A DNA stretch of 64,000 nucleotides from Rhizobiaceae bacterium (GTDB lineage: Bacteria > Pseudomonadota > Alphaproteobacteria > Rhizobiales > Rhizobiaceae): NCBI GenBank assembly GCA_014238155.1, contig JABABQ010000015.1, positions 1 through 64,000 of the forward strand, written 5' to 3'. The number at the start of each line of letters is the position of its first letter. The first letter of the stretch is position 1. The translations under genes were made by a program, and so were the position numbers. The notes below the pieces were generated by a model that saw only the letters and a list, made by a program, of their open reading frames with translations, was not told the origin of the DNA and ran no database searches. Positions 7,072 through 19,479 of this stretch are shown here, in pieces.

Positions 7072-8115
7072 ATGACAATCCATAACTCCATCATCACAGC
7101 CATTGGCAACACGCCGCTCATCCGTCTCAACAAGGTGAGTGAAGAAACCGGTTGCGAAATTCTCGGCAAAGCCGAATTCCTCAATCCCGGTCAAAGCGTC
7201 AAAGATCGCGCTGCACTGTCGATCATTCGCACTGCCGAAGAAGCCGGTGATATTCGTCACGGAGGTTTGATAGTAGAGGGTACGGCCGGCAACACCGGTA
7301 TTGGACTGGCAATGGTTGGAAATGCCCTTGGATATCGATCGGTCATCGTCATTCCCAACACTCAAAGTCAGGAAAAGAAAGACGCCATCCGGGCCTTTGG
7401 GGCGGAACTTATTGAAGTGCCGCCAAAACCTTACAGCAACCCCAACAATTTTGTACGACTGTCCGGTCGCCTTGCTGAGAAACTTGCAAAGTCTCATCCA
7501 CAGGGAGCCATCTGGGCCAATCAGTTTGACAACGTCGCCAACCGACAGGCACATATCGACACCACCGGCCCCGAAATCTGGCAGCAGACCGATGGCAAGG
7601 TTGACGGGTTCATCTGTGCAGCCGGTTCAGGTGGCACGCTGGCCGGGGTGGCAACAGCGCTGCGCGAACGCAATCCAAACGTTAAAATCGGGCTGGCCGA
7701 TCCGGGCGGCGCAGCCCTGTACGGTTATTATGCCAACGGCGAATTGAAAGCTGAGGGCACGTCGATAACGGAAGGCATCGGTCAAGGCCGCATCACGGCG
7801 AATCTGGAGGGATTGGAAGTTGGTTTCCCTTATAGAATTCCCGACGATGAGGCCCTGCCCTATGTATTTGACCTGATGGAACATGAGGGCCTCATGCTCG
7901 GCGGCTCTTCGGGCATCAACATTGCCGGTGCTGTAAGGTTGGCAAAGGAACTCGGCCCGGGCCACACCATTGTTACCGTATTGTGTGACTATGCAACGCG
8001 CTATCAGGCCAAGATGTTTGATCCCGAATTCCTGCGCTCCAAAGACATTCCTGTTCCCGCCTGGATGGATCGTGTCTCGACCATTGAAGTTCCGTTTGAA
8101 GAGGTCAACGAGTGA
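7072..8115 (+). CDS. cysK: Cysteine synthase A, O-acetylserine sulfhydrylase
   Basis: This PLP enzyme replaces the acetyl group of O-acetylserine with sulfide to make cysteine. The 347-residue protein has the PLP-Schiff-base motif NPGQSVKDRAA with Lys44, the substrate loop TAGNTGIG, and the phosphate-binding GSGGTLAG segment. The sequence start (IGNTPLIRL) and the longer than usual C-terminus match the alphaproteobacterial cysteine synthase A subgroup of about 345 residues. It is first in an operon: the next gene starts with a GTG that overlaps its stop, and a mercaptopyruvate sulfurtransferase follows, so the operon handles cysteine supply and sulfur transfer. Confidence 0.93.
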   Translation: MTIHNSIITAIGNTPLIRLNKVSEETGCEILGKAEFLNPGQSVKDRAALSIIRTAEEAGDIRHGGLIVEGTAGNTGIGLAMVGNALGYRSVIVIPNTQSQEKKDAIRAFGAELIEVPPKPYSNPNNFVRLSGRLAEKLAKSHPQGAIWANQFDNVANRQAHIDTTGPEIWQQTDGKVDGFICAAGSGGTLAGVATALRERNPNVKIGLADPGGAALYGYYANGELKAEGTSITEGIGQGRITANLEGLEVGFPYRIPDDEALPYVFDLMEHEGLMLGGSSGINIAGAVRLAKELGPGHTIVTVLCDYATRYQAKMFDPEFLRSKDIPVPAWMDRVSTIEVPFEEVNE

Positions 8116-8852
8116 CCACCACCCGTCAGATTTTTGCAGAAGACGCCTATGCCAGCACTTGCGATGCCCAGGTGCTGGCCATCAATGAACTGGGTGGAAT
8201 TGTACTGGATCAAACCGTTTTCTATGCGACCAGCGGTGGCCAGCCAGGCGATGCAGGTTTTCTGGAGCGTCAGGATGGCAGTCGCATTCAAATCGCCACC
8301 ACGGTTTATGAAAAAGGTGGCAAAACAACCATTGTCCATGTGCCGGAAGTCGAACAATCGCTTCCAGATGTCGGCGAACAACTGATTGCCCATATCGACT
8401 GGGAACGCCGCCACAAACTCGCCCGCATGCACACCGCTTGCCACATCCTGTCGGTGGTCTGCCCGCAACCGATTACCGGTGCCGCGGTTGGTGAAAATGA
8501 AAGCCGCATCGACTTCGATATGAGCGAGACCGCCGACAAAACTGAAATTTCCGTGGCTATGATGGAAATCGTCAATCAGAATCATCCAGTGTCCACCCAA
8601 TGGATTGAAGAAGCTGAACTGGACGCCAATCCCGGATTGGTGCGCTCCAAAAACGTCAAACCACCGCGCGGCGTTGGTAAAATTCGTTTGGTGTGTATCG
8701 GTGAAAACTCTGGTATCGACTCGCAGCCTTGCGGCGGCACCCATGTCTGCGAGTCCGCAGAGATCGGTGAAATCCATATTGGTAAAATCGAAAAAAAGGG
8801 TCGAGAAAACCGCCGCATGCGCATTCGCTTCGGCCCGCTTCCACAATCCTGA
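8112..8852 (+). CDS. alaX: Alanyl-tRNA editing protein, AlaX type
   Basis: This free-standing homologue of the AlaRS editing domain hydrolyses Ser- or Gly-mischarged tRNA(Ala). The 246 residues contain the zinc-binding pattern RMHTACHIL (His107, His111) and PCGGTHV (Cys206, His210), plus the N-terminal barrel motif VFYATSGGQPGD. The start is a GTG at 8112 that overlaps the cysK stop by 4 bp, which implies translational coupling. Cotranscription with a cysteine synthase may couple quality control to amino acid supply, since serine is both the cysteine precursor and the mischarged residue; that link is inference. The length fits the medium-size AlaX class. Confidence 0.92.
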   Translation: MTTTRQIFAEDAYASTCDAQVLAINELGGIVLDQTVFYATSGGQPGDAGFLERQDGSRIQIATTVYEKGGKTTIVHVPEVEQSLPDVGEQLIAHIDWERRHKLARMHTACHILSVVCPQPITGAAVGENESRIDFDMSETADKTEISVAMMEIVNQNHPVSTQWIEEAELDANPGLVRSKNVKPPRGVGKIRLVCIGENSGIDSQPCGGTHVCESAEIGEIHIGKIEKKGRENRRMRIRFGPLPQS

Positions 8853-8863
8853 TTGGAAAATCC

Positions 8864-9724
8864 ATGTCGCCCAATCCATTCCTTGTTGAAACCGACTGGC
8901 TGTTCGACCACCTTGGTGATTCAAACCTGTCGATTGTTGATGCCTCGTGGTATCTGCCAACCATGCTGGCCAACGGCGAACCACGCAACGGTCGCGCGGA
9001 GTTCGAAGAACAGCATATTCCAGGTGCTGTCTATTTTGACATTGATGCCATCAGCCAACCAGGCAGCAATCTACCACACACCCTGGCGTCGCCAGAAATC
9101 TTCGCAAAGATGGTCGGCGAGTTGGGTGTTTCCCATCAAGATACAATTGTCGTGTATGACGGCTTGGGCCTGTTTTCAGCCGCTCGAGCATGGTGGAATT
9201 TTCGCATCATGGGCGCTGAAAAAGTTGTGCTGCTAAATGGCGGCCTACCCAGATGGACAGCTGAGCACCGGCCAATCGAAACTGGTACAACAGCAATCAG
9301 TCCGAAACATTTTGAAGCAAATTTCAATGCCGATACGGTGGTGTCATTTGACGCAATGAGCGAGATCGTCGGCTCAGGTTCCGCGCAGATTGCTGACGCC
9401 CGCCCAGAAGCGCGCTTTAATGGTGAAGCTCCCGAACCTCGCGCAGGCATACGCTCAGGTCATATGCCCGGCGCTCTGTCGGTGCCATTTTCAGAATTGG
9501 CAAAAGATGGTCAGTTACGGTCTGCTGAAGAACTAAGCCAGATATTTGTGGCTGCCGGCGTAGATTTGACCGGGCCGCTCGTAACCACCTGTGGTTCAGG
9601 CGTTACCGCTGCGGCGCTGACACTCGCTCTGGAAACGATTGGTCATGCCAACCACAAACTCTATGACGGCTCGTGGTCGGAATGGGGCAGTCGCGACGAC
9701 ACACAGGTCGTCGCCGACGCCTGA
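8864..9724 (+). CDS. sseA: 3-mercaptopyruvate sulfurtransferase (rhodanese family)
   Basis: The 286-residue enzyme moves sulfur from 3-mercaptopyruvate, derived from cysteine, to thiol acceptors or cyanide. It shows two tandem rhodanese domains; the C-terminal one carries the active-site loop CGSGVTA with Cys243, the mercaptopyruvate type rather than the thiosulfate type (CRxGxR). The N-terminal domain has VDASWYLP and NGRAEFEEQHIPGAVYFD typical of the family. It starts 11 bp after alaX and is the last gene of the cysK operon; its end nearly meets the convergent L,D-transpeptidase gene (18 bp between stops). Confidence 0.94.
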   Translation: MSPNPFLVETDWLFDHLGDSNLSIVDASWYLPTMLANGEPRNGRAEFEEQHIPGAVYFDIDAISQPGSNLPHTLASPEIFAKMVGELGVSHQDTIVVYDGLGLFSAARAWWNFRIMGAEKVVLLNGGLPRWTAEHRPIETGTTAISPKHFEANFNADTVVSFDAMSEIVGSGSAQIADARPEARFNGEAPEPRAGIRSGHMPGALSVPFSELAKDGQLRSAEELSQIFVAAGVDLTGPLVTTCGSGVTAAALTLALETIGHANHKLYDGSWSEWGSRDDTQVVADA

Positions 9725-9742
9725 AAGCTGAAAGGCTCCAGA

Positions 9743-10552
9743 TCAGCGGTTCTGCTGCTGCTCGATCAAAGAGACCCTCACCTCAGGACGAACCTGAACG
9801 GAAACGCGCGTGCCGACCCGGCTATAGAGATCAATCACGTCCTGATTGATCATTCTGAAACATCCCGATGACGCCGCCTTGCCGATCGAGAATGGCTGGG
9901 TAGTACCGTGAATCCGATACAGCGTATCGCGGCCATCCTTGTAGAGGTACATGGCCCGTGCACCGAGCGGATTTTCAGTACTGCCTTTCAAACCATCGGC
10001 ATATTTTTGAAGTTCGGGCTTGCGCGCGATCATTTCAGCTGGCGGTGTCCATGTCGGCCATTTCTGCTTCCACTGCAGCACCGAGTTACCAGTCCAGCCA
10101 TAGCCTTCCTTGCCCACGGCAATTCCGTAACGAATGGCCATTTTGCCGGATTGCACCAGATATAGGTGGCGGCGACGCGCATCGACGATAATTGTGCCAG
10201 CGGGTTCCGGGCCGTAATATCGCACAGCCTGACGCAGATATCTGGCATTCATCTTCTTGTAGTTGAACGCAGGAATAGTAATCCCATCATCCGCCTTCGC
10301 AGCGTAGATTGTCGCGTAATCAAACGCCCCACCCTGAGCACGAGATTCCTGCAGCCGCCTGCTCAATTCGACGGCGGCTCCGGTGTTAGAAGTCGCACGA
10401 CTTCGCAGGTCATCGGTGGTTGTCAAAGAACCGTAACTGGAAGTCAGCGTACTCGATGTAGAACAGGCTTGCAGACCAAGCGTGATTACGCCAAGGCAAG
10501 CCAGACGGACGACCGGATGCCCGGACATCAATTCAAATGTATTGGAACCCAT
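9743..10552 (-). CDS. L,D-transpeptidase lipoprotein (YkuD domain)
   Basis: The 269-residue protein makes 3-3 peptidoglycan cross-links or anchors proteins to peptidoglycan in the periplasm. The ATG at 10552 is preferred over an upstream one because GAGGAG lies 12 bp before it. The N-terminus is a lipoprotein signal with lipobox LQAC (Cys30). The YkuD catalytic motif is complete: HGTTQPFSIGKAASSGCFRM, with His and Cys of the HxGT..S.GC.R pattern. The preceding VDARRRHLYLVQ strand begins the catalytic domain. It is convergent with sseA. Specific subfunction (cross-linking versus Braun-type anchoring) cannot be told. Confidence 0.93.
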   Translation of the reverse strand: MGSNTFELMSGHPVVRLACLGVITLGLQACSTSSTLTSSYGSLTTTDDLRSRATSNTGAAVELSRRLQESRAQGGAFDYATIYAAKADDGITIPAFNYKKMNARYLRQAVRYYGPEPAGTIIVDARRRHLYLVQSGKMAIRYGIAVGKEGYGWTGNSVLQWKQKWPTWTPPAEMIARKPELQKYADGLKGSTENPLGARAMYLYKDGRDTLYRIHGTTQPFSIGKAASSGCFRMINQDVIDLYSRVGTRVSVQVRPEVRVSLIEQQQNR

Positions 10553-10720
10553 GTTGTAGGTACTCCTCAAGCTGCCCCTTGCCTCATTGAAGCAAGATTC
10601 TTTGCGAAAAGAAACAACAAAGTACCCGCTGGCCAATTTGGTAAAGCATTAGTTAACGCAAAATTTGGCCCAAAAAGGGCAATTTCTGGGCCAATCGACG
10701 CCAATTCAGGCCAATCAGGC

Positions 10721-10762
10721 AAAAAAAAGCCGCGATGGGAGCCCATCGCGGCCTTTTTTGAT
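10721..10762 (-). terminator. Strong terminator after rpoC, likely bidirectional
   Basis: An 11-bp perfect stem (GCCGCGATGGG at 10729-10739 and CCCATCGCGGC at 10742-10752) is flanked by A8 on the left and T6 on the right, so it works in both directions. For rpoC on the minus strand the hairpin is followed by a run of eight T. Confidence 0.93.
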
Positions 10763-10772
10763 AATTGCAGGC

Positions 10773-13700
10773 TTATTCAGCCGCTTCGGTGTCGCTCATA
10801 TCAGCCAGCATTGCTGCTTCGGCCTCGGCAACTTTGCGATGCTCATCGACAATCAGGTCATCACGAGAATTGGCAATACGACGAACCTGATTCATCACCC
10901 CGCCGGTACCAGCCGGGATCAGACGACCAACAATTACGTTTTCTTTCAGGCCTTCCAGCGTATCAGACTTACCGGCAACTGCCGCTTCCGTCAGAACGCG
11001 GGTGGTTTCCTGGAACGAAGCCGCAGAGATAAACGAACGGGTTTGCAGGGACGCTTTGGTAATGCCCAGCAAGATCGGTTCGCCGGATGCAGACGCACGC
11101 CCTTCTTCTTCAAGTTTCTCGTTCATCAGGTCGAGTTCAATGCGATCCATCTGTTCACCACGCACAAGGCCGGATTCACCTGGATCGGTGATTTCGACTT
11201 TCTGCAGCATCTGGCGAACAATCACTTCAATATGCTTGTCGTTGATGCCCACACCCTGCAAGCGATAAACTTCCTGTACTTCGTCAACGAGGTAGGAAGC
11301 CAGCGCTTCAACACCTTTCACGGCAAGAATGTCGTGTGGTGCAGGATTGCCATCGAGTAGGTAATCACCTTTTTCAATTGGGTCACCGTCCTGATGATGG
11401 AAGGGTTTGCCTTTTGGAATGAGGTGCTCAACCGGTTCAACGGTTTCGTCACTTGGTTCGATATGGATGCGACGCTTGTTCTTGTAGTCGCGACCAAAGC
11501 GGATGGTACCGTCAATTTCAGCAATGACAGCAGCATCTTTTGGCCGACGTGCTTCAAACAACTCTGCAACCCGTGGCAGACCACCTGTGATGTCCTTGGT
11601 TTTGGCACTTTCAAGCGGCACACGTGCAAGCACGTCCCCAGCATGTATTGCAGCGCCGGGTTCAACCGACAGAATCGCATCAACCGACAACAGGAACCTG
11701 GCTTCGCCTTGTTTGGTGGTAACGACCTTGCCCTTTTTGTCCTTGATGACAACTGCAGGCTTCAAGTCGACACCACGCGGGTTGGAACGCCAGTCGATGA
11801 CAACGCGTTTGACAATACCCGTATTTTCATCGGCGCTCTCAGAAACAGATACACCGTCCACCAGGTCTTCAAACTCAACCACACCGGTCTCAGGTGTCAG
11901 GATCGGACGCGTATAGGGATCCCATTCTGCAATCCGCTGACCCTGTTTGACGTTGTCGCCATCGTCAACCAACAGGCGTGAGCCATATGTGACACGGTGA
12001 ACCGCGCGCTCATTGCCCTGTTCATCCATGATCAACACAGCCATGTTACGGCCCATGACCATCATGTTGCCGCTGGAATCGCGAACCATATTGCGGTTGC
12101 GGATCTTCACAGTGCCTTCATAGGAAGCTTCGATAAACGATGAGTCGACCACGTTGGCAGTGCCGCCAATGTGGAACGTACGCATCGTCAACTGTGTGCC
12201 GGGTTCTCCAATCGACTGAGCAGCGATAACACCAACTGCTTCACCCATATTGACTGGTGTGCCACGAGCAAGGTCACGACCGTAACAGGTGCCGCAAATA
12301 CCTGTGCGGGTTTCACATGTCAGAGCTGAACGGATTTTCACCGTCTGGATACCAGCTTCCTCGATTACGACGGTGTCGGGATCTTCAATCGACTGCCCGG
12401 CCTTGACGAGAACTTCCTCGGTTTCAGGATGCACAACATCTTCAGCAGCAGCACGGCCAACGATGCGCTGACCCAGTGTTGCAACAACCTGACCGGCATC
12501 GACAATGGCCTGCATGGTCAGACCAGCAGTTGTGCCACAATCCGTTTCGTTGATGATGCAATCCTGTGCCACATCAACAAGCCGGCGCGTCAGGTAACCG
12601 GAGTTGGCAGTTTTCAGCGCTGTATCAGCCAGACCCTTACGGGCTCCGTGGGTGGAGTTGAAATACTCCATCACGGTCAAGCCTTCTTTAAAGTTCGAGA
12701 TGATCGGTGTTTCGATAATCTCGCCGGATGGCTTGGCCATCAATCCGCGCATACCCGCCAGCTGCTTCATCTGAGCAGGCGAACCACGAGCACCAGAACG
12801 GCTCATCATATAAACCGAGTTCATCTGCAACTGGCGACCAGCTTCATCGAACTTGGTCTCCTGAAGACCATTCATCATTTCATCGGCAACCTTGTCACCA
12901 CATTTGGCCCAGGCATCAACGACCTTGTTGTATTTTTCGCCCTGAGTGATCAGGCCGTCATTATACTGCTGTTCAAAATCCTTGGCCAAAGCTGAAGTTT
13001 CAGCAACCATTCCCTCCTTGGTATCGGGAATAACCATGTCATCCTTACCAAAGGAAATGCCTGCCTTACAGGCGTTGGTGAAACCAAGCTTCATGATCTG
13101 GTCAGCGAAAATGACAGTGTCTTTTTGACCGCATTTTCTGTAGACCTTATCAATCATCAAAGAGATGTTCTTCTTGGTCATTTCCTGGTTTACGATCTCA
13201 TAGCTGACGCCGGGACGACGTGGCAGCAACTCGCCCATCATCATCCGACCTGGCGTGGTATCATAAACCACTGAAGTCGGATTGCCTTCTTCATCAACGG
13301 ACTTAAAGCGGCCTTTGATTTTGGAGTGCAAGGTAACGACTTTGTTGTCGAGCGCATGCTGCAATTCGCCCATGTCAGCAAAGATCATGCCCTGGCCGGG
13401 CTCATTCTCAGCTTCAATCGACAGATAATAAAGGCCCAGAACGATATCCTGTGACGGCACAATAATCGGCTGACCATTGGCAGGGTGCAGGATGTTGTTG
13501 GTGGACATCATCAACACGCGGGCTTCCAACTGTGCTTCCAGAGACAGGGGTACGTGGACCGCCATCTGGTCGCCGTCAAAGTCAGCATTGAACGCGGCAC
13601 AAACGAGCGGGTGCAGATGAATGGCTTTGCCTTCAATCAGCACGGGTTCGAACGCCTGGATGCCAAGCCGGTGAAGCGTTGGTGCGCGGTTCAGCAGAAC

Positions 13701-14966
13701 CGGATGCTCGCGGATAACCTCATCGAGAATATCCCAAACTTCCGGTTTTTCCTTTTCAACCAGCTTTTTGGCCTGTTTGACGGTGGACGAATAGCCCTTG
13801 GCGTCAAGGCGCGCATAAATAAACGGCTTGAAAAGTTCCAGAGCCATTTTCTTCGGCAGGCCACACTGGTGAAGTTTCAGCTCGGGACCAACCACGATAA
13901 CTGAACGGCCGGAATAGTCGACGCGTTTACCGAGCAGGTTTTGACGGAAACGACCTTGCTTGCCTTTCAGCATATCAGACAGGGATTTCAGCGGACGCTT
14001 GTTGGCACCAGTAATGGTGCGGCCACGACGGCCGTTGTCGAAGAGCGCATCAACAGATTCCTGCAACATGCGTTTTTCGTTGCGGATAATGATATCCGGC
14101 GCACGCAGTTCCATCAGGCGCTTCAACCGGTTGTTACGGTTGATTACCCGACGATACAGATCATTCAGGTCGGACGTTGCAAAACGACCACCATCCAGTG
14201 GAACCAGAGGACGCAGATCCGGTGGTATAACCGGAATGGTTTTCATGATCATCCATTCGGGACGGTTGCCGGAGTCCAAAAAGGCTTCAGCAGTTTTCAG
14301 CCGCTTTGAGATCTTTTTATATTTCAGCTCCGACGTGGTAATTGCGATTTCTTCGCGCAATTCATTGACCAGTTTTTCGAGGTCCAGTGCTGACAGCATT
14401 TCGTGAATGGCTTCGGCACCAATCATCGCTGTAAAACTGTCGTCGCCATATTCTTCACAGGCGATCATGTGCTCTTCTTCAGAGAGCAGCTGCAATTCTT
14501 TCAGCGGTGTCAGGCCGGGTTCGATAATAACAAAGTTTTCGAAATACAGGATACGCTCAAGATCCTTCAAAGTCAGATCCAGCAACAGTCCGATGCGAGA
14601 AGGCAATGATTTCAAAAACCATATATGGGCAACTGGCGACGCCAGGTCGATATGCCCCATGCGTTCGCGGCGAACCCGTGACAAGGTGACTTCTACGCCA
14701 CACTTTTCACAAATAATACCTTTATATTTCATGCGCTTATACTTACCACACAGGCATTCATAGTCCTTGATCGGACCAAAGATGCGTGCGCAGAACAAAC
14801 CATCGCGTTCAGGCTTGAAGGTACGGTAATTGATGGTTTCTGGCTTTTTGATTTCGCCGAATGACCAAGACATAATTTTTTCCGGTGAGGCAATCGAGAT
14901 CCGGATGGAGTCGAAAGACTGGGCCTGCACCTGTGGATTGAAGAGATTCATGACCTCATGGTTCAT
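10773..14966 (-). CDS. rpoC: RNA polymerase beta' subunit
   Basis: This is the catalytic clamp and cleft half of core RNA polymerase. I start it at ATG 14966 because AAAGGAGAA lies immediately upstream, giving 1397 residues with the usual [11 protein letters not shown] start. The catalytic magnesium motif [10 protein letters not shown] has its three Asp at 462, 464 and 466. The zinc ribbon near the N-terminus ([20 protein letters not shown]) and the second zinc site ([16 protein letters not shown]) are both present. Length is normal for alphaproteobacteria, which lack the large gammaproteobacterial insertion. It follows rpoB after about 100 bp and ends just before a strong terminator. Confidence 0.98.
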   Translation of the reverse strand: MNHEVMNLFNPQVQAQSFDSIRISIASPEKIMSWSFGEIKKPETINYRTFKPERDGLFCARIFGPIKDYECLCGKYKRMKYKGIICEKCGVEVTLSRVRRERMGHIDLASPVAHIWFLKSLPSRIGLLLDLTLKDLERILYFENFVIIEPGLTPLKELQLLSEEEHMIACEEYGDDSFTAMIGAEAIHEMLSALDLEKLVNELREEIAITTSELKYKKISKRLKTAEAFLDSGNRPEWMIMKTIPVIPPDLRPLVPLDGGRFATSDLNDLYRRVINRNNRLKRLMELRAPDIIIRNEKRMLQESVDALFDNGRRGRTITGANKRPLKSLSDMLKGKQGRFRQNLLGKRVDYSGRSVIVVGPELKLHQCGLPKKMALELFKPFIYARLDAKGYSSTVKQAKKLVEKEKPEVWDILDEVIREHPVLLNRAPTLHRLGIQAFEPVLIEGKAIHLHPLVCAAFNADFDGDQMAVHVPLSLEAQLEARVLMMSTNNILHPANGQPIIVPSQDIVLGLYYLSIEAENEPGQGMIFADMGELQHALDNKVVTLHSKIKGRFKSVDEEGNPTSVVYDTTPGRMMMGELLPRRPGVSYEIVNQEMTKKNISLMIDKVYRKCGQKDTVIFADQIMKLGFTNACKAGISFGKDDMVIPDTKEGMVAETSALAKDFEQQYNDGLITQGEKYNKVVDAWAKCGDKVADEMMNGLQETKFDEAGRQLQMNSVYMMSRSGARGSPAQMKQLAGMRGLMAKPSGEIIETPIISNFKEGLTVMEYFNSTHGARKGLADTALKTANSGYLTRRLVDVAQDCIINETDCGTTAGLTMQAIVDAGQVVATLGQRIVGRAAAEDVVHPETEEVLVKAGQSIEDPDTVVIEEAGIQTVKIRSALTCETRTGICGTCYGRDLARGTPVNMGEAVGVIAAQSIGEPGTQLTMRTFHIGGTANVVDSSFIEASYEGTVKIRNRNMVRDSSGNMMVMGRNMAVLIMDEQGNERAVHRVTYGSRLLVDDGDNVKQGQRIAEWDPYTRPILTPETGVVEFEDLVDGVSVSESADENTGIVKRVVIDWRSNPRGVDLKPAVVIKDKKGKVVTTKQGEARFLLSVDAILSVEPGAAIHAGDVLARVPLESAKTKDITGGLPRVAELFEARRPKDAAVIAEIDGTIRFGRDYKNKRRIHIEPSDETVEPVEHLIPKGKPFHHQDGDPIEKGDYLLDGNPAPHDILAVKGVEALASYLVDEVQEVYRLQGVGINDKHIEVIVRQMLQKVEITDPGESGLVRGEQMDRIELDLMNEKLEEEGRASASGEPILLGITKASLQTRSFISAASFQETTRVLTEAAVAGKSDTLEGLKENVIVGRLIPAGTGGVMNQVRRIANSRDDLIVDEHRKVAEAEAAMLADMSDTEAAE

Positions 14967-15065
14967 GTGATTTTCTCCTTTTTGGGCTTTCACCCGTTTA
15001 GGTCTGATCAGCTGATTTCAGACCACAATAAATTCAAATAGCGGGGGTCGAAGGGGCCGAAGCCC

Positions 15066-18000
15066 CTACTCGGCTGCATCCGGCATATCAACGAAGTCTC
15101 TTTCTTCTTCTTCCTGATCAAGTTTGGAATTTTCCAACTCAACAGATAGACCAAGCGACCGCATCTCTTTGACCAACACGTTGAATGATTCCGGAATACC
15201 GGATTCAAACGTATCGTCGCCACGTACGATGCTTTCGTAGACCTTGGTGCGGCCTGCAACATCATCCGATTTGACAGTCAGCATTTCCTGAAGCGTGTAG
15301 GCTGCGCCATACGCTTCAAGCGCCCAGACCTCCATCTCACCAAAGCGCTGGCCGCCAAACTGCGCCTTACCACCCAGCGGCTGCTGTGTGACAAGGGAGT
15401 ATGGACCGATAGACCGGGCATGGATCTTGTCGTCCACCAGATGGTGAAGCTTGAGCATGTAGATGTAGCCCATGGTCACCGGGCGATCGAAAGCTTCCCC
15501 TGTACGACCATCATACAAGGTCGACTGACCCGATGCGTCGAGGCCTGCCTGCTCCAGCATTTCAACAATGTCTGGCTCATGGGCCCCATCGAACACCGGC
15601 GTTGCAATGCGAACACCGGTTTTCAACTGGTCGGCAATACGAACAATGGAATCATCATCGTAATCGCGAACCGGCTCGTTGCGGTCATTGGCCGGATAAA
15701 GAGATTCAATCTCCCTGCGCAAAGCATCCTGCTGACCGGACTTCTGATATTCTTCCAGAAGATTGCCAACTTTCTTACCCATGCCGGCACAGGCCCAACC
15801 CAGGTGGGTTTCGAGGATCTGACCAACATTCATGCGCGAAGGCACACCCAACGGGTTCAACACGATGTCCGCGTGGGTACCATCTTCCAGAAACGGCATG
15901 TCCTCGATCGGCATGATGCGGGAAACCACACCCTTGTTGCCGTGACGACCAGCCATTTTATCACCAGGCTGCAGCTTACGCTTAATGGCTACAAAGACCT
16001 TGACCATTTTCATGACGCCAGGTGGCAGTTCGTCGCCACGCTGCAGTTTTTCAACCTTGTCCATGAAGCGACCTTCCAGAAGGCCCTTCGATTCGTCATA
16101 CTGGCCGCGCAGAGCTTCAATCTGGCCCTGTAGCTTTTCGTTATCTACAGCAAACATCCACCATTGGGAGCGTGGAAATTCTTCCATCGCTTCCTGGTTC
16201 AGTTTCTGGCCCTTCCTGAAGCCTTTTGGGCCAGCAACGGTTTCCTTGCCTTTCAGCATATCTGCCAAACGACCATAGACGTTGCGGTCCAAAATGGCCT
16301 GCTCGTCATCGCGGTCTTTAGCGAGCGTTTCGATTTCTTCGCGCTCAATCGCCATGGCACGCTCGTCTTTTTCAATACCGTGACGGTTGAAAACGCGAAC
16401 TTCGACGACTGTACCAAATGCACCGGGGCTCATGCGCAGCGACGTATCACGCACATCGGACGCCTTCTCACCAAAGATGGCACGCAGAAGCTTTTCTTCC
16501 GGTGTCATCGGGCTCTCACCCTTTGGCGTGATCTTGCCAACAAGAATATCACCCGGGCCAACTTCCGCACCGATATATGTGATGCCTGCTTCATCGAGGT
16601 TTTTCAAAGCCTCTTCTGAAACGTTTGGAATATCGCGGGTAATTTCTTCCGGCCCGAGTTTTGTATCACGCGCCATCACTTCAAATTCTTCGATGTGAAT
16701 GGAGGTGAAAACATCGTCACGCACGATGCGCTCAGACAACAGGATGGAGTCTTCGAAATTGTATCCGTTCCAGGGCATGAACGCGACGAGGACGTTGCGG
16801 CCCAGCGCCAGATCACCAAGATCGGTTGACGGACCATCAGCGATAATATCGCCCTTGTTCAACACGTCACCTACCCGAACCAGCGGGCGCTGATTGATAC
16901 AGGTCGACTGGTTGGAACGCTGGAACTTCTGCAGGCGGTAGATATCAACACCGGGTTTGGCCGGGTCCAGATCTTCAGTTGCACGAACAACAATACGGGT
17001 GGCATCCACCTGGTCAACAACTCCACCGCGCTTGGCACCAATGGCGGCACCAGAGTCGCGGGCAACAATCGGTTCCATGCCGGTTCCGACAAACGGCGCT
17101 TCAGCGCGTACCAATGGCACCGCCTGACGCATCATGTTGGAACCCATCAGGGCACGGTTGGCGTCGTCGTTTTCCAGGAATGGAATAAGCGCTGCAGCTA
17201 CCGAAACCAGCTGTTTTGGTGACACGTCCATCAAGTCAACATCACTTGTTGGCATCATGTGCACATCACCAGCCTGGCGACAGATGACAAATTCATTGAC
17301 GAATTTACCTTTGTCGTCGAGTTCAGCATTCGCCTGAGCGACGGTGTGCTTGGCTTCTTCCATGGCTGACAGATAGACCACATCATTTGTGACCTTGCCT
17401 TTTACAATCTTACGATACGGGCTTTCGATGAAGCCGTATTTGTTGATCCGGGCAAAGGTGGCCAGCGAGTTGATCAGACCAATGTTTGGTCCTTCCGGTG
17501 TTTCAATAGGGCAGATGCGACCGTAATGGGTGGGATGCACATCACGCACTTCAAAACCAGCTCGCTCGCGGGTCAGACCACCAGGTCCAAGCGCTGACAA
17601 ACGACGCTTGTGCGTGATCTCAGATAATGGGTTGGTCTGGTCCATAAACTGCGACAATTGCGAAGAACCGAAGAACTCGCGAACCGCTGCAGCAGCAGGT
17701 TTTGCGTTGATCAAATCCTGCGGCATGACCGTGTCGATTTCGATCGACGACATACGCTCCTTGATCGCGCGCTCCATGCGCAGCAAGCCGACGCGGTACT
17801 GATTTTCCATCAGTTCGCCTACTGAACGCACACGGCGGTTGCCGAGGTTATCAATATCGTCGATTTCGCCAATACCATCGCGCAACTCGACCAGAGTTTT
17901 CATAACCGACAGGATGTCTTCCTTGCGCAGAACGCGGACTGTGTCTTCAGCATCCAGATCAAGGCGCATGTTCATTTTTACGCGACCAACAGCCGACAAG

Positions 18001-19250
18001 TCGTAGCGCTCACGGTCAAAGAATAATGACTGGAACATCGCCTCGGCAGTGTCCGGTGTCGGTGGTTCACCCGGACGCATCACACGATAGATGTCAAACA
18101 GGGCATCCTGACGGGAATTGTTCTTGTCAGCCGCCAGGGTCGAACGCATATAAGCGCCGATCGTCACGTGGTCGATATCGAGAACATCGATTGAATTATA
18201 GCCCATTTCGAGCAGATCAATCACCGAACCGGACACTTCCCCATTCTTCTCATTGACTTCATAAGTCAGCTCATCACCAGCTTCAAAGTAGATTTCGCCA
18301 GTTTCCATATTGACGACGTCTTCAGAAAGATAACGACTGTTCAGAGATTCAGGAGTTACTCTGATATCCTTGATCTTATCACCCAAATCACGAATCGTTT
18401 TGGCGGTGACTTTCTTGCCAGCTTCAATCACCACTTTGCCATTAGCGGCATTGATGATGTCTTCAGTTGGTTTTGTACCCTTCAAACGTTCGGCGTCGAA
18501 TGGCATGCGCCATCCTTTTTTACCGTCATTCTTGAAAGTAACGGTATTGTAGAAGTGGGACAGGATGTCTTCGCCGTCCATGCCCAGAGCCATCAACAAA
18601 GTCGTGGCCGGAATTTTGCGGCGGCGGTCGATACGCGCATAGACAATGTCCTTGGCATCGAACTCAATGTCGAGCCATGATCCACGATAAGGGATCACGC
18701 GTGAAGCGAACAATAATTTTCCTGAGGAATGTGTCTTGCCCTTGTCGTGGTCAAAAAATACACCCGGAGAGCGGTGCATCTGCGAAACAATTACACGTTC
18801 CGTACCGTTGATCACGAACGTGCCATTGCCGGTCATCAGGGGCATATCACCCATATAGACTTCCTGCTCCTTGATATCTTTGACCGACTTGGCGCCGGTT
18901 TCTTCATCGATATCAAAAACGATCAGCCGAAGCGTCACTTTCAGCGGCGCTGAATAAGTCATGTCGCGCTGGCGGCACTCTTCGGTGTCATATTTTGGCG
19001 CTTCAAAATCGTACCGGACGAAATCAAGTTGCGCTGCACCGGTGAAATCCTTAATCGGGAATACCGAATTAAACACCGCCTGAAGGCCTTCGTCGCCGCG
19101 GCCACCATCGGGCTCTTCAACCATCAAAAAGGCATCATAAGACGACATCTGAACCTCAATGAGGTTCGGCATATCAGTCACTTCCGTAATGTGACCGTAA
19201 ACTTTGCGGACGCGTTTGCGGCCGTTGAAGACATGAGCTTTCGAAGCCAT
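15066..19250 (-). CDS. rpoB: RNA polymerase beta subunit
   Basis: The 1394-residue subunit forms the upper jaw of RNA polymerase. Start at ATG 19250 is supported by GAGGA upstream and by the conserved beginning FNGRKRVRK. The rifampicin region is visible around residues 527-553 ([29 protein letters not shown]) with the wild-type residues equivalent to E. coli Asp516, His526 and Ser531, so it predicts a rifampicin-sensitive enzyme. Later motifs include [15 protein letters not shown] and [20 protein letters not shown]. It follows rplL by about 290 bp that contain paired hairpins, as in many L10 operons. Confidence 0.98.
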   Translation of the reverse strand: MASKAHVFNGRKRVRKVYGHITEVTDMPNLIEVQMSSYDAFLMVEEPDGGRGDEGLQAVFNSVFPIKDFTGAAQLDFVRYDFEAPKYDTEECRQRDMTYSAPLKVTLRLIVFDIDEETGAKSVKDIKEQEVYMGDMPLMTGNGTFVINGTERVIVSQMHRSPGVFFDHDKGKTHSSGKLLFASRVIPYRGSWLDIEFDAKDIVYARIDRRRKIPATTLLMALGMDGEDILSHFYNTVTFKNDGKKGWRMPFDAERLKGTKPTEDIINAANGKVVIEAGKKVTAKTIRDLGDKIKDIRVTPESLNSRYLSEDVVNMETGEIYFEAGDELTYEVNEKNGEVSGSVIDLLEMGYNSIDVLDIDHVTIGAYMRSTLAADKNNSRQDALFDIYRVMRPGEPPTPDTAEAMFQSLFFDRERYDLSAVGRVKMNMRLDLDAEDTVRVLRKEDILSVMKTLVELRDGIGEIDDIDNLGNRRVRSVGELMENQYRVGLLRMERAIKERMSSIEIDTVMPQDLINAKPAAAAVREFFGSSQLSQFMDQTNPLSEITHKRRLSALGPGGLTRERAGFEVRDVHPTHYGRICPIETPEGPNIGLINSLATFARINKYGFIESPYRKIVKGKVTNDVVYLSAMEEAKHTVAQANAELDDKGKFVNEFVICRQAGDVHMMPTSDVDLMDVSPKQLVSVAAALIPFLENDDANRALMGSNMMRQAVPLVRAEAPFVGTGMEPIVARDSGAAIGAKRGGVVDQVDATRIVVRATEDLDPAKPGVDIYRLQKFQRSNQSTCINQRPLVRVGDVLNKGDIIADGPSTDLGDLALGRNVLVAFMPWNGYNFEDSILLSERIVRDDVFTSIHIEEFEVMARDTKLGPEEITRDIPNVSEEALKNLDEAGITYIGAEVGPGDILVGKITPKGESPMTPEEKLLRAIFGEKASDVRDTSLRMSPGAFGTVVEVRVFNRHGIEKDERAMAIEREEIETLAKDRDDEQAILDRNVYGRLADMLKGKETVAGPKGFRKGQKLNQEAMEEFPRSQWWMFAVDNEKLQGQIEALRGQYDESKGLLEGRFMDKVEKLQRGDELPPGVMKMVKVFVAIKRKLQPGDKMAGRHGNKGVVSRIMPIEDMPFLEDGTHADIVLNPLGVPSRMNVGQILETHLGWACAGMGKKVGNLLEEYQKSGQQDALRREIESLYPANDRNEPVRDYDDDSIVRIADQLKTGVRIATPVFDGAHEPDIVEMLEQAGLDASGQSTLYDGRTGEAFDRPVTMGYIYMLKLHHLVDDKIHARSIGPYSLVTQQPLGGKAQFGGQRFGEMEVWALEAYGAAYTLQEMLTVKSDDVAGRTKVYESIVRGDDTFESGIPESFNVLVKEMRSLGLSVELENSKLDQEEEERDFVDMPDAAE

Positions 19251-19479
19251 GGATAATCCTCGTATTGGTGGCCCATGCGACGGGCCGAACACACAAAAAC
19301 AGCCCTCACGCTCGATCCGGCTATTACTTCGGATCGGCATAAACGCTGCATATGGTCTGTTGTTTTGGACAAGTCGCCAAAAAGCCCTATTCAATCGGAC
19401 TTTCAGGACACCTGCCAATCAACAGGTCTGGATTCAAGACACCCCAAGCGAATCATCCCAGGGTAACTTTCGGTTATGT

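Noticed and set aside
8004-8984. A 326-residue open frame on the minus strand
   Set aside because: Antisense to the alaX gene, which has intact zinc ligands.
10166-11032. A 288-residue open frame on the plus strand
   Set aside because: Antisense to the L,D-transpeptidase gene and the 3' end of rpoC, and crosses the terminator.
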